From Lytechinus variegatus (lineage: Eukaryota > Echinodermata > Echinoidea > Temnopleuroida > Toxopneustidae), in assembly GCF_018143015.1 (NCBI RefSeq), contig NC_054748.1, positions 4,578,080-4,642,079 of the forward strand: a stretch of DNA of 64,000 bases, written 5' to 3'. Under the pieces are notes generated by a model. It ran no database searches and had not been told where the DNA came from. It worked only from the letters and a program-made list of their open reading frames with translations. The translations under genes and the position numbers were made by a program. Shown one piece after another: positions 32,582 through 43,947 of this stretch; within the stretch, counting starts at the first letter, position 1; each line of letters begins with the position of its first letter.

Positions 32582-33379
32582 TATAAAAAAGAAAGCAATT
32601 GGAAATCAGGTAAGTTTTCATTTCTGTAACGACACACTGCATATACCCTGAAATATTCACCCTTGAAATCATCATTATTATTGTAACATCAATAAGAGAA
32701 ACTTCCATTGGGCGTGACCCACGCAAAATAAATATAACGGGGGTCATGAATGCTTTGATTGCACGGTTGAAAAGCCACAAATGGCCCATTATCGCTGCCG
32801 GCGTGAATTTCATTTGTGCTATTTCATGACAGTATGAAATGGGAACGATTCTTTCTTTTTTTTTTTGGATGAGCAGCCGGACTCTAAGATTCGCGCTGTG
32901 AGTTAACTTTTGTTGAGCATCTACGCTAAAGGAAGGTGGTGCGGTATGTTGGCAACCCATGAAGCGAGTTTGAAATGTACGCCTTCATGGAATCAAGTGC
33001 ACCGCATAATGTGATTAGTTACTATTAATAAGGAAACGAGAAAAAGAAATCGAATGATACCACCAGACAGTGGAATACAGACATTAAAATCACAAAGGCA
33101 CTTGCAAAGACGGCCATTCCATTCTGAAACGTACTCACATTTGACGATTTCCATTAATGGTGGAAATAATTTTATATATTTTTTTCAGACACCTTTTCAA
33201 TATTGGATACATTTACATCATGGATTAAATATGAACCAAGGAAAATAACTGTAACGTTTTGTGATTGCTTAGATATCTCCGGTCGATATTGTCAATGATT
33301 AAGAAAAGGTAAGTCCAAAAATTTGCTAAGGAGCGTACAATTGAAAAAAAAATTCAAGGATATTATATATATATATAGG
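32582..33379. other. High-complexity non-coding stretch
   Basis: The part at about 32690-32860 is unusually free of homopolymers and repeats, with motifs such as GGCCCATTATCGCTGCCGGC and TATTTCATGACAGTATGAAA. It has no recognisable coding. The 139-codon minus-strand frame over it runs into the MITE and has no family features. Possible conserved regulatory DNA (weak inference). Confidence 0.2.
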
Positions 33380-34440
33380 GGTGTGATCCATTTTTCATCA
33401 AATTTGATTTTTTATGAATATATTTTGAGTAGCTTTATAAGATGATACCAAAAAGTTGAAATTCTCCTAAAAGAGTGAACCGAATTTTTGCAAAACGGCC
33501 TAGATCCACAATTGTAATTTCTTGGATTTCTTTTAAGTAGGAAGAAGATTTATTTCATACCAAATATTATATTTACATGGCAGGATATCATAACAATTTG
33601 GTTTCGCGTAAGAACATTGTAATATAGGAATATATATATATTGTGTAAAGAAATGGATGAAGAGAACAATATATATATATATAACGTTCTCTCTTGGAAT
33701 GGTCTAAAGTGGATCTGACCCCTTTTGAAAATTAACTCTTCTGAAGTGCTCATTTGTGCTTAGATCAATTTTTCAGAGAATTTGATTTTTTTCTCAATGT
33801 TTAGATCTTTAGTCGCTTTAATGACAGGAAAGGAAAGTTGAAATTCCAAATAAGACCTGGATGAAAACGGCAAAGAAAAATCCCTTTTTTATCAAAAGCG
33901 GTTGGATCCAATATAGTTTGTATACAAAAGCGGGCAGATCCATAATGGTACTAAAAAAAAATAATTAAAGAATATGAAGACTGGTAGATTTCTGTTTTAG
34001 CCAATTTCATGTTAACATGGTAGGGTAGTTTATCATGACAATTTAGTTCGCACACTGTTAAAATAACAGAATATTCTACAGAAGAACAATTAAAAACAGA
34101 TTTCACAAGAAGAAATAACCAAACTATTCTGTGAATTGTTATAACAGGAACTTTGCTTTTCATTTTTTCCTACAAATTTACCGAACAGATCTGTTTAAAA
34201 AGAGGGGAATAAATTTGTTAGGTTACATACGCCAAATACCAATTTTCTGTAGTTTTACACAAATACGCATGTAAGGTTACACAGTGTAAAGATAACAAGA
34301 GATCTCGAAACTCTGTTTTTTAGGCAGATCACTTTGAACAGTCCATAATAAATATTGCAATATGAGGAGAATAAAAAAACAGGATTTTCTCGGAAATGGT
34401 GAAAAGTGGATCTAACCTTTTTTGCAATAAAAAAATCTTG
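33380..34440. repeat. Degenerate ~1-kb repeat with TGGATCTAACC units (family K), copy 1
   Basis: Units with AAAGTGGATCTGACCCC (33709), AAAGTGGATCTAACC (34410), GCAAAACGGCCTAGATCCAC (33489) and a TTCTCGGAAATGGTG stretch (34387) recur in both orientations. They match, in reverse complement, the stretch 39690-40410. No coding. The (TA)n-flanked SINE tail at 33645-33668 is inserted in it. Confidence 0.6.
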
Positions 34441-34789
34441 TATATAGTTTTCGTATTTTCTTTTCGGTATTTTTATTTCTTTTTATTTAAATGTTCCAGA
34501 ATTTAATAAATGCAAATTCCTGTCATCTCTGCGCTCTTTTAAACTTAGATATCACACAATTACCATGAGTAAGTATTTTATTCTAAGTGTGAATATGATG
34601 TCCCAGATTTTAAGGTTTTAATGTTTCAATGTTATAAATGTGCAATTGCAACGCATGTGCACATTGCTCTATGGCCTGCTGTGGAATGAACCATTTTCAA
34701 AGATTCGAATTTAATTGAAACAGTAGAGATTGCTACACTAAATGCCTTTAATAAATCATGTTTGCATATAAAGTAATCATAAGAACAGG

Positions 34790-35040
34790 GCTAGGCAAGA
34801 AGAGCCACAGGAGAAAGAAGGAGACAAAAAGAGAGAAGAAGAAGGAAATAAAGAAAGAATGAAAAAAGGGAAGAAGAAGAAGAATAAGGAGGAGGAGAAG
34901 AAAAAAAAGAAGAAAAGTAGTAGTAGTAGTAGTAGTAGAAGAAGAAGAAGAAGAAAATGAACAAAAATATATGAACAAAAGTAAAAAGAAGAGGAAGAAC
35001 AGCACTGGCACCCCCACCCGAAAAAAAAAGAAGAGGAAGT
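34790..35040 (+). repeat. Purine-rich (AGAAG/AAGAAG) tract
   Basis: About 250 bp of nearly pure A/G, with (AGT)n in the middle. The complementary strand produces two hydrophobic Phe/Ser/Leu frames that are composition artefacts. Confidence 0.85.
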
Positions 35041-36404
35041 TTATGTACGTAAATACAGCTATTCATTCCTTTGATTTATTAGTCATGCAAAACATACCAA
35101 CAATGTGTAAAAAAACACCCAATCTAGGCTCCCCATGCTCATAGCGGCTTGCAGAATGCTCGCAGCAGGGAATGGAGTGTCCGCTTCACTGGTCTCTGCA
35201 AGATACCCTTGGGGAGAAATGAAGGGGGAGGGTGGATTGGGTTCAGACAAGAATTTGGAAAGGGTATTGGGTGTGTCCCCAAAATAAGACACAATACCGT
35301 TAATCGTTAAGTCTGGGCTATACCGCCATTAGTAGCTTGCCGGGGTAACTCGTTGATCCGGACAAGTCGTAAAATTTTCAGACACTGGCGCGTGCTGTTT
35401 TGGTGCTGCTTTTACCAGCGCCAGGCCCGCGTGGCCGGGGGGGGGGGGGGGCACTTACATTGACGAGTGGATACCATGCGCGATCATAAAAAAAATGTAA
35501 AAAGGAAGCCTTTTTCAAGATAGGGCACGTTACGTACGTAACGTGATAAGGGTGTCAAAAACACAAAAATAATAAAAAAAGGGTATTTATTTCGCTAGGA
35601 AAGTTACGTGCTTAGGGTCAAATTTGCGGGGATGATTAAACAAGATTAAACTGATGTGGAAGGTGGGGCCGTACCTAACAAAATTATGTTTTAAGGTAAA
35701 ACCGACGACCGACGGACCTGTGATATAATAATAAAATATTGCTGTACTTGCTTAATAGTTCATTTCAGGGAATACTTGCCAAGAGTATCGTTTTGTTTCC
35801 AATACTTGTTAAGGGTAGGATTCACATGACAATACTTGTTAAGGGGTGCATTTTCAGAATATGGAAAATACGGGTTTAGGGTGCTTTTCGGCCGTTCATC
35901 CCGATGAAACTCGGCACACACGTTACCCATGGCATGGCGTAGAATTCAAAATTTGCTCTGATTAATTGATTTGCTCTAATCTGATATTTTTGTTTTTTAT
36001 TTAAAGACCCTTTTTAAGGATTCTGGTCAAAATTAGACCTACTTTTTGACAAGTTTGATATCTCATTTTGTCTTAAGGTAAACTGAATGGATATAGTTGT
36101 TTTATAGTTGTTTTATAGTTGTTATATGTTTCTGTGGGTTTTTTATTGCTCTTCGTGAAATTCGTCTGCAATTATATTTTGGCCATAAACAAGATGAAAT
36201 TAATTGAGTTCAATCTTTGAAAGTAGTGACAATAGTACATTTATGAACGTTGGCTCAGAACGATATTTGCATTAAGTTTATACACGAATCCACGGTTTTT
36301 AATAGCAATCTCGGTCTGACATGCAACTAAAATGTTCCGCTATTTCAGAACCGCGTACCTGGTGATGTATCGACGGTTCCGGAAAAAAAATTAATGGTGG
36401 CAGG
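35041..36404. other. Non-coding stretch with short tandem units
   Basis: Three imperfect units AATACTTGYYAAG, about 31 bp apart, lie at 35773-35850. A perfect 20-bp palindrome with half-site CACGTTACGT is at 35526-35545. A poly-G run is at about 35438-35451. No gene was recognised. Confidence 0.45.
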
Positions 36405-36780
36405 GGCCTGGGATTTTTTTCAAGAGGGGGGGGGGGGTGATGTAAATTCCCCCCCCCCTCACTACAAAAATGAAGGCCATTTCGGTCCCAAGAAATTTGA
36501 CAAGCACAAAATAAGAAGAGCTCCACTCCAAAAGGGAGGCCAGCTCGTATATTTTTCTCCATTGTCCCCCCACCTACCAATTTCCAGGGGGTGCTGCCTA
36601 TGAAGAATAATACACGCATACCCCACGAAAATCTTGGGGGGCGATTAAGTGCCCCCGTCACCCCTGCTTCCCGGGGTCACGAATGATGGGCGCAGTAGCA
36701 TGTGGAATGCCTCAATTCGGCGTTCCTTTCTGAGCATCATCAGAAGAAGGTCATTTGTACTGAAGTGACATGGTGGTTTG
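36405..36780 (-). repeat. C/T-rich interspersed repeat (reverse copy) and possible Penelope-like end
   Basis: AAATTTGACAAGCACAAAA at 36494-36512 is the reverse of the TTGTCAAATTT repeats at 4285 and 12580. Poly-G/poly-C runs form an imperfect hairpin at 36425-36459. Downstream, on the minus strand, TTCTGATGATGCTCAGAAAG and GCCGAA (about 36748-36717) weakly resemble a hammerhead core. The coding-looking frames here are low-complexity artefacts. Confidence 0.35.
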
Positions 36781-37044
36781 ATGAGATAAGCACCATCTTT
36801 AATGTCTTGATTGTTCATTTATTCTTTTGAATTGTGTTTTTCATCAGATCCACATAAAAAAAATAACAATGCGTCCACTCGCGACAGTTGGCCAAGTACA
36901 TTGTTCTGACAAGATCATGGTAATGCGTCCAAAGTAAAAATGTAACAAATACCTTCTCAGAGTGTTCCTTGGTGTGCTATTCTAGTCACCTTAACTTCAA
37001 ACTGGTCTATTGCACATCTTGCCATATCAGAGATTCCTTTTTTT

Positions 37045-37368
37045 TTATAGTTTTTCTCGCTTATCATATTTTTGCTGAAATGAATGGAAGAGTCCACCAA
37101 TTCTACCGCTGACCCTTCTGGACGATTGCAAGCGTTTCGAGGTCCGACACTCTCCATCCGTGTCTAAATTATATCCCACGGTTGGTCCGGTAATTGTGTT
37201 TTTATTCCGACTATAACCATGATAACGAAACCTTTGGGAACACAGTAAATTTGCCATACTACCTGAGGACGAATACTTCCCAAGATCTCCGTTTTCTATC
37301 TCTACTTGGTAAATCTCAATGATCTGGACAAAATATACGCACACAAAAGTAAGTACCCTCTGAATCAA
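37045..37368 (-). other. Possible coding exon, unidentified
   Basis: A 107-codon minus-strand frame of unbiased composition reads, in part, IIEIYQVEIENGDLGKYSSS and ANLLCSQRFRYHGYSRNK. It contains splice-like signals: TATATTTTGTCCAG just before IIEIYQ, and TCAG|GTAGT after KYSSS, which could frame a 63-bp exon (about 37331-37269). I recognise no family, and there is no neighbouring exon to support it. It may equally be chance. Confidence 0.2.
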
Positions 37369-38322
37369 AATGCTGTAACTTTTGAACGGAATAATTTAGA
37401 GGAATAACATTTCGTTGGGTTTCACGGGCCTAACTATAATTGACAGGCATATCAGATATTCATTCGAGCCAACCCATTGCTCAATTTTTAAATTTGATAT
37501 TGTTGAATATATTATTGAATTTTTAGTTAAGTCATTGAGTTTTGGGACATGGAGAACAATCCAACACTTTCCCTTTAAATCCACTTTGATGCCGCAATGA
37601 TAAAGTATTATTACACATGTGTTTAATTGCATATTTTTGCAGATTGTAGACCAGAAAATCCTGCCTTACTTTCAGACTTACAAGCGAATTGCAAAATGAA
37701 ACATGCTTTTGCAATGATAATTACTTTACGCTACCTCTGGTTGGACAAACATGAGCAGAGACATTGCTCACTTTTATAGGATACAAAAAAAAATAAATGT
37801 TTTAATATATTTTTGATATGATTTGAAATTACTCGACTGGCCGCGTTGGGCCGCAGTTCTAAAAAATAGCATCATTTATTAATATATTCCTAGAAACTAA
37901 ACATGAAGTGTGTGTGATTACAAAAATATTTTAAAAAAATGTCATATCACTTGCTTAATTACATTTTATCATTCAATAATTCGCCCAATTCAAGGACACA
38001 ATAAGCTGTTAAAGTATATTTCGCCATGTGTTCAATGTATGTTTTGTTCTCAAATAAAAATGGAAATATTCAAACTATATATTTTCAAGACAATCAGTTT
38101 TTTCAGTTTTCGCAAGAAATTAGCGGCATCGCAGGTCGCCACCCCTTGCTACAGGGCACTTGCGTGTTCTTTTTGTACCTGTTTGGAAATTGGAAGCTAT
38201 TCGTATATCGAGTGATAGCGAATTTATTTCAATCGAAAACTTTAAACAAAATTACAATATAAAGCGAATTATAATAGCATAATAAAATGAAATGGAAAGT
38301 GAACAGTGAAAAGCAAAGCTTG
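37369..38322. other. Non-coding stretch, nothing recognised
   Basis: Overlapping short frames on both strands have no family features. No recurrent repeat was seen. Confidence 0.5.
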
Positions 38323-38937
38323 TTAAAGGACAAGTCCACCCCCAACAAAAAACTTGATTTTAATAAAAAGAGAAAAATTCAACAACCATAACACTGAAAG
38401 TTTCATAAAAATCGGATGTAAAATAAGAAAGTTATGACATTTTAAAGTTTCGCTTCATTTCACAAAACAGTCATATGCACATCCCGGTCGGTAATGCAAA
38501 TTAGGGAGCTGATGACATCGCTCACTCACTATTCTTTTGTATTTTTTTTATATGAAATATTTGGATTTTCTCGTCTTGCCATGTAAAATGAAGTTTCATT
38601 CCTCTCTGCACTTGTGGAATTCCATTATCTTAACATTTTTTGCTTCAGGCAAGGAGGTCCTAATCATCAAATTCGTAAAAATTGAAATATTGTATAATTC
38701 AAACAATAAAAAACAAAAGAAATAGTGAGTGCGTGAGTGACATCATTGACTCTCTCATTTGGATGTAACTGGCTCGTTCATATAACTATTTTGTAAAAAA
38801 TAAGCGAAACTTTGAAATGTCAAAACTTTCTTATTTTACATCCGATTTTGATGAAATTTTCAGCATTGTGCATGTCTGATTTTTCCTCTATTGATTCAAA
38901 TCATCATTTTTCTGAGGTTGGCCTGACCTTTGATTAA
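38323..38937. mobile_element. Foldback MITE, TTAA type (family B), copy 2
   Basis: TTAA lies at 38323-38326 and 38934-38937. The terminal repeat AAGGACAAGTCCACCCCCAA and the subterminal block TCGGATGTAAAATAAGAAAG are mirrored on the other arm. The arms match copy 1 (13578-14149) in swapped order, so the two copies are in opposite orientation. Confidence 0.8.
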
Positions 38938-39689
38938 GGTTTCCTTCAACAAATTGAGATACATTAGGCATAATACAAGTTACGAAGTTTCAATTATGTA
39001 CAATATTTGTACAACTACATCATATCTTTATGGTTGAAGTTAAACATAAATCATTGAAAAATATAAATCTATTTTCCTATTCTCCCGGGTAAAAGATAAA
39101 CAAGGCTGAACAATATTACAAAGTATGACAAATATGTGAGACGGACACAAGAAACAAAACGTTACAAGAACAGGACATAACAGAACGGTACAAGAGCAAA
39201 GCATGACAAAAACTATACACGAACAAGACATAACAAAAAAACTACAACGTGGGATAAAGTACATTTATAACACAAATAATAAAACAAAGGACCAAACAAA
39301 CGAGTGAAAGGAAAAAAATAAACAAAAGAATAACAAATAAAACACAAAACTGCACAGGTAGATAGAATGAAAAGAGATAGATACAGAATAAGGTGGGGGG
39401 GTGAATAAGAATATAGAAGAATAGTAGAACCTCACAATATGCTAAACATAAAGCATAATAGGAGTTCTATCACGATTAATGAAATTACTTTAATGCTTTG
39501 ATTTGATTTACCAATATAACAATGCATATAAAACTGCAACATAACACATGAGAAAATAAACATTGAATGCATCACCCTAATCAGCTGCGCTATTACATCA
39601 CAACTGTTCTGCCGAGGGGTCAAGCTATATTAAATAAACAAGGTGAAATTCATATTACAAAAAAAAATTAATTAACAAATTTGTATAAA
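38938..39689. other. Non-coding A-rich stretch
   Basis: An A-rich region with many ACAAGA/ACAAAA runs at about 39080-39420. No gene or named repeat was recognised. Confidence 0.5.
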
Positions 39690-40410
39690 TGAAGAGTTTA
39701 GTTGCAAAAGAGGTTGGGTCCACTTTAGACCATTCCGAGAAAAACCATGTTTTTATTCTCTCTTATTGCAATAATTTCAGTAAACTGAAAATAATCCAAT
39801 CTCTTTTGATTAAAAAATTGATTTTTCTTTGCCACTTTCATTCACGTTTTCATTTGAATTTCAATTTTTCTTTGGTAACACCAGAGTGATTAAAAATGTC
39901 GAGGTTTAGAGATAGAAAACGATAAAATTTATTAAAAAAAAATGAACCTAACCAATTTTGACAAATGAGTTCTTCAAAAGAGTTTAGTTGCAAAAGGGGG
40001 TTAGGTTCACTCCAAGAAAACCATTTTTTTTTAATTCTCCCATATTGCATTATTCTTATGCGAAACTGAATTTTCATGATACCCTACCATGAGAACATAT
40101 GATTGGATATTGGATATAGGAGAAATTCACCTGTCTTCATATTTTTTAAGATATTCTTTTCCAAAAAAAAATATATGTGAACCTATCTCCTTTTGCAACT
40201 AAACTGCAATGGACCTAAACCCTCTTGAAGAAAAAAAGTGTTTTTTCTTTGCCATTTTAGTGCACTTTTTAATAGAAATTTCAACTTTTCTTTGGTATCA
40301 TCTTATAGAGCTATTAATAGTCTATACATTAAGACATAAAAATCAAATTTAATGAAAAATTGACCTAACCCCTTTGCAAGTGAGCTCTTCAAATACAAAG
40401 CATCATCAGT
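39690..40410. repeat. Degenerate repeat with TTAGTTGCAAAAG units (family K), copy 2
   Basis: Two main units about 280 bp apart start AGTTTAGTTGCAAAAGAGG (39696) and AGTTTAGTTGCAAAAGGGG (39978), and an inverted unit CTTTTGCAACTAAACTG lies near 40190. The first unit is the reverse complement of the block at 34387-34430, which ties the two regions together. No coding. Confidence 0.6.
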
Positions 40411-40860
40411 TAAAGGGAGAAAGAACAGCAAACCCGTGCACCCCGACCTACAGTAGAAACCTAGCACCTAACCCCACCCCAAAAGTACCCCAAAATCATA
40501 TTTTTCATCTTTGGTTTAAAGGAAAATAGTTTTTGGGATTTGATCATTAAGTGTCCTCAAAAATGTATTATAATAAGAAGATGATTTTTTTATATATAAA
40601 AGGGGATAAATAATTGAACTGCGAGGCCCCACGGTATCATTCGACGACACGATTCAGTACATGCATAGGTCATTAGGTAAAGATCAGTTTCCAGTTGAGC
40701 GTAAAGAATAGTTGTGATAAATAGTATCAAAATATTCTTTTAAGTAAGAGGCATTGATATCATGAATTATTTTCAAAACCATGGAGTTAAAATGTTTTTG
40801 TCAACGACATATCATGGATTCCCAGTTTACTATTTGGTGAATATCACAATTCGATATCGG
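40411..40860. other. Non-coding stretch, nothing recognised
   Basis: No gene, RNA or recurrent repeat was recognised. Confidence 0.5.
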
Positions 40861-41119
40861 TTTAAATGGACTTATCAAAAGTATTATTCGTCAAGCTCCG
40901 TGTTGCAAATTTGTGCAATTTAGTTAAACATCCTTCGTTACAATCGTACACTACATCAGCATTGTCCAAAATAGGAAGAATAGTTAATTGGTATAGATAA
41001 ATTTGAATCAAGCCTTGTAAAAACTGTGTCGAAGGCGGCCGAAAAAACTTCTTTGCTCGTTTTTACTGTTAAGTATTCAATATGTTTGTCCCATTTTAAC
41101 TGCTGATCAATAACCATAT
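40861..41119 (-). mobile_element. LINE reverse-transcriptase fragment, thumb/connector region
   Basis: The minus strand contains VIDQQLKWDKHIEYLTVKTS (the G-x-x-x-D-x-x-L-x-W-x-x-H-I motif of non-LTR reverse transcriptases) and LTILPILDNADVVYDCN, then LTKLHKFATRSLTNN (the Y-A-x-x-V-W/Y ... L-x-x-x-A-x-R region). The two pieces are in different frames, so the copy is a pseudogene. Clade uncertain; Jockey, CR1 or RTE-X-like groups all share these motifs. Confidence 0.75.
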
Positions 41120-41520
41120 GTTCAGTATAACTATTATGTGTTCAGTATACTTTCTATATTTCTTCTTGATCTCTTTAAACTATGAATTGTAGGCTTATTT
41201 CTCACAGCTTGTTAAGTGAGTTCCAAATTATAATATTATGCCAAAGGATATGACAGGTTTGTTTCTAAATAATGTCCTAGTAGTTGTCTCTCTCCTCTAT
41301 TTTTACCACCATGGTAATGCATCTACCATCTCAAAATTTTAGAACGATATTTTAAATTTATTTAGTGTTCAGACCCAGTTTTATGGAGGACGACCCTTTG
41401 CTCACTGCATGCTTTCTCTTCACTTTGAAAATTCCACCCATTCATGTGTAAAGAACTCTTCTACTCTCAAGTTTAAATCCACCTGGAAATCATACATATT
41501 AAAAAAAAGTTAGTGCCACG
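41120..41520. other. Non-coding stretch, nothing recognised
   Basis: May include more of the LINE at 40861-41119, but no motif is readable. Confidence 0.4.
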
Positions 41521-41640
41521 ATTGCCAGCAAATTTCTATATTTTCTTTTGCTTTGTCTTCTTCAAAAAGCGCATAGGGACCCATTTGACAGTGATATGCG
41601 CTATATAATCATGTTGGTAGTATTTTCATTAGTAATAGTT
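41521..41640 (+). mobile_element. Probable LINE/SINE 3' tail with GCGCATA...TATGCGC hairpin
   Basis: AAAAAGCGCATAGGGACCC and ATATGCGCTATATAATCATG form the hairpin-plus-GCGCTATATAA tail that I know from many invertebrate L2/CR1-related LINEs and their SINEs. No coding is attached. Confidence 0.45.
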
Positions 41641-41914
41641 TGATTTGACTTGCATTAAAAAAAAATGGTGCGTTGCAGAGAGAGGGGTACGGAGTAATTG
41701 CGAAAACTTTCTATTGCCTTTCAACTGCTCCGATTACTACTGAACTACGCTGAGCGGACATAGTTTTGCGTTTGCACCGTCGCATCGCTTGACTTGCCCT
41801 GTGGTCATAATTCCCTATTGGGTGTGTCCAAGTGGTTGCACGAGTTAGAACAAACGAGAGGCATTTAAAGGCATTGATTTTAAATCTTACTTCGACGTCA
41901 TGATCCGTTATTTG

Positions 41915-42045
41915 GTAAATTGCCAATTCGTCTGCTCACCACATGGTCTGCTTTCATTTAGTCTAATGCCATTCCGTCCACCAACAGTTCGTCTAATTAC
42001 CATTTCGTCTATGACCAATTCGTCTCATAGGCTAACCAGTTGGTT
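41915..42045 (+). repeat. Degenerate minisatellite of ATTCGTCTAAT-type units
   Basis: The motifs AATTCGTCTGCT, CATTTAGTCTAAT, CATTCCGTCCACC, AGTTCGTCTAATTACC, CATTTCGTCTATGACC and AATTCGTCTCAT follow each other every 14-20 bp. Confidence 0.6.
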
Positions 42046-43308
42046 CAATATCCACGCCATTTTCATTCATTTGCACAAGAAACACCGAGTCCTGTTAAAA
42101 TGAACCAGGAAGAAAATGGGAAAGGAATAGAAGGAAAATGATTCAAAGAAAGTAAAAGACGAACAATAGCAAGTAGAACAAGATTTGAGGGGAAAGAAGG
42201 AGAAATTTAAAAAAGTAGTTCTAGAACTTTACCTATCATCCCTCCAACCCTTATTTCTCGAAAAAAAATAAAGAAGATCTTACATGAATTGCGTAAAGTT
42301 ATAGAATGATGCATGTTGGTGTTTTAAACCTTACAAATGTTATATAATAAAACTTTTTCCTTTTTATTGACATGGCCTGTTAAAGGTATTGTTTAACTTT
42401 CAGAGCAGCCGATTTAAAAAATTCTCAAACCAAGATGAAAACATGTGTACAAGTGCATGTATTAGAACTAATAAACCCTGAAAACAACCATTATTGAGAA
42501 TGAAAAGCTAAAACTGCAAGGCAAACCCCGATTTTGTAAATAGGCGTCTTATAGACGCCTAAATAACTACACATAATTGCAAGGGATGAAATTAAGTTGG
42601 TGCTTCCGGTCACTTTGTATTTCAATTTTTGAAGCACTAAATAATTATTTTCGAACGCAATTTTTATTTTTTTCTGGGCTTCACTTTGTAACATATCACA
42701 TACACAGGTGACAAGTGTGACCTTCTAGCTCAGATTTTTTTAAAGTCGAACCAATGTTAACCAATCACTTTAAATTGCAGAAAAATTTATCGACTTTCTT
42801 CTTTAAATGGGGGGGGGGGGCTGGGTATTTTCGTATTGATTATTGTATTTTTCTCCTTTAATGGTCACAAAAACTCGAATAACAGTAATATATAAAATGA
42901 CAATAAGTATTGATGGTTCGAAATCCATATAGGCTGTGCGAGTGTACCACACAAAATAATAACCCATCGATATCAAATATCTGGATAGAGCTGGTTGTAA
43001 AATACCGCACAAACCGATGAAGCTGAAGCTACGGTAAGGTATTCCTGGCACATTTTTAGGTAAGGATGATGGGCCAAAGCCAACAGCCAACAAGTAAGTA
43101 GCACGCACTTGTGAGAAATAGACATGTAATAGAGAGAAAAGAGGAGAGATGACATTTTGAAGTACTGGCCACAAAAGGCGCTTTTGGCTCTATCCATCTT
43201 TTTCATATCGATGGTCATATATTTTTTTGTGTTCATTTCCCTCTCACACATCATTCCTTGATGTACTAATTAATTTCTTTTATTTGCTTATTCAACAGAT
43301 AAAATAGG
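42046..43308. other. Region upstream of the mucin-like gene
   Basis: No coding recognised. A small perfect hairpin TAGGCGTC/GACGCCTA lies at 42541-42561. A poly-G run is at 42809-42820. The promoter or 5' UTR exon of the mucin-like gene may lie here: TTCAACAG just before 43299 would serve as the acceptor of the first coding exon. No TATA box can be assigned with confidence. Confidence 0.4.
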
Positions 43309-43394
43309 ATGGCTTTGAGAAAACCAACTTCGATGGAAGGCGAACCTCGATGGTGGCGTTTTATTTTTTTATCATCCTTGTTATTACTGAACGG
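43309..43394 (+). CDS. Candidate signal-peptide exon of the mucin-like gene
   Basis: ATG at 43309 opens MALRKPTSMEGEPRWWRFIF, then LSSLLLLNG and a GTAAGC donor. A basic n-region followed by a hydrophobic core is what a secreted or type I membrane protein needs. The exon sits directly upstream of the first Ser/Thr-rich exon, after a TTATTCAACAG acceptor-like sequence. One problem: this exon ends two bases into a codon, whereas the Ser/Thr frame of the next exon needs a phase-1 junction. Either a base is wrong (there is a T7 run inside it), an extra exon lies in the intron, or the exon belongs elsewhere. Confidence 0.45.
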
Positions 43395-43762
43395 GTAAGC
43401 GAATGATGCATGTTTAAACAATTAGTATAGTTGTACGTTTTTTTTCCTTTTAAATACGCTTTGAATTTTTTTTTATTATTATTTTTTACATAGAATACAA
43501 TCAAATCATAAAACAAGTGGACATTATTATTAGAGACGTTGTATGAGGCATGAATGAATTACATGTGTATTTGAAAACTTAATTTTCAGAATGATATTCC
43601 TTGAAAATTTACGGATTATTTCAGAATTAAAGATCACTTGGTAAGGATTTGCTGTAGCGTTAAGAATATGATAAACAACATATTACTAAAAAATTACTAT
43701 AAGTTATTCCTAAAATTTGCTCAGGTGCATAGATATTCATTTATTACATTCACATATATATA

Positions 43763-43793
<31 letters not shown>

Positions 43794-43947
43794 TTTATGT
43801 GTGTGTATTTTTTTTGTTTCTGGGCCAAAAAATTACATACGAAATGTAAAATAGGATCAAAACATTTTTGAAATCAAAAATTGTATTACTTAGAATAAAA
43901 TAGACATGATATTTATATAGACTTCTTTCTTCTTCGTATCATTACAG
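43395..43947 (+). other. Intron between candidate signal exon and first Ser/Thr exon
   Basis: GTAAGC donor and CGTATCATTACAG acceptor. It contains a (TA)n tract at about 43758-43795. A possible small exon between a TTTTCAG at 43590 and a GTAAGG at 43642 was considered. It does not repair the phase of the junction. Confidence 0.45.

Noticed and set aside
32541-32960. 139-codon minus-strand frame
   Set aside because: It ends inside a MITE arm, has no family motif, and part of its length is the TTTTTTTTT/AAAAAAAAA tract near 32856.
34748-35066. Two hydrophobic Phe/Ser/Leu-rich minus-strand frames
   Set aside because: They are translations of the purine-rich tract 34790-35040 on the other strand.
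36299-36661. 120-codon minus-strand frame rich in Pro, Gly and Trp
   Set aside because: Runs through poly-G/poly-C hairpin repeats of the C/T-rich interspersed family. No conserved motif.
43578-43642. Extra 51-bp exon between the signal exon and the Ser/Thr exon
   Set aside because: Acceptor- and donor-like sites exist, but including it leaves the phase conflict unresolved and adds a sequence with no mucin features.
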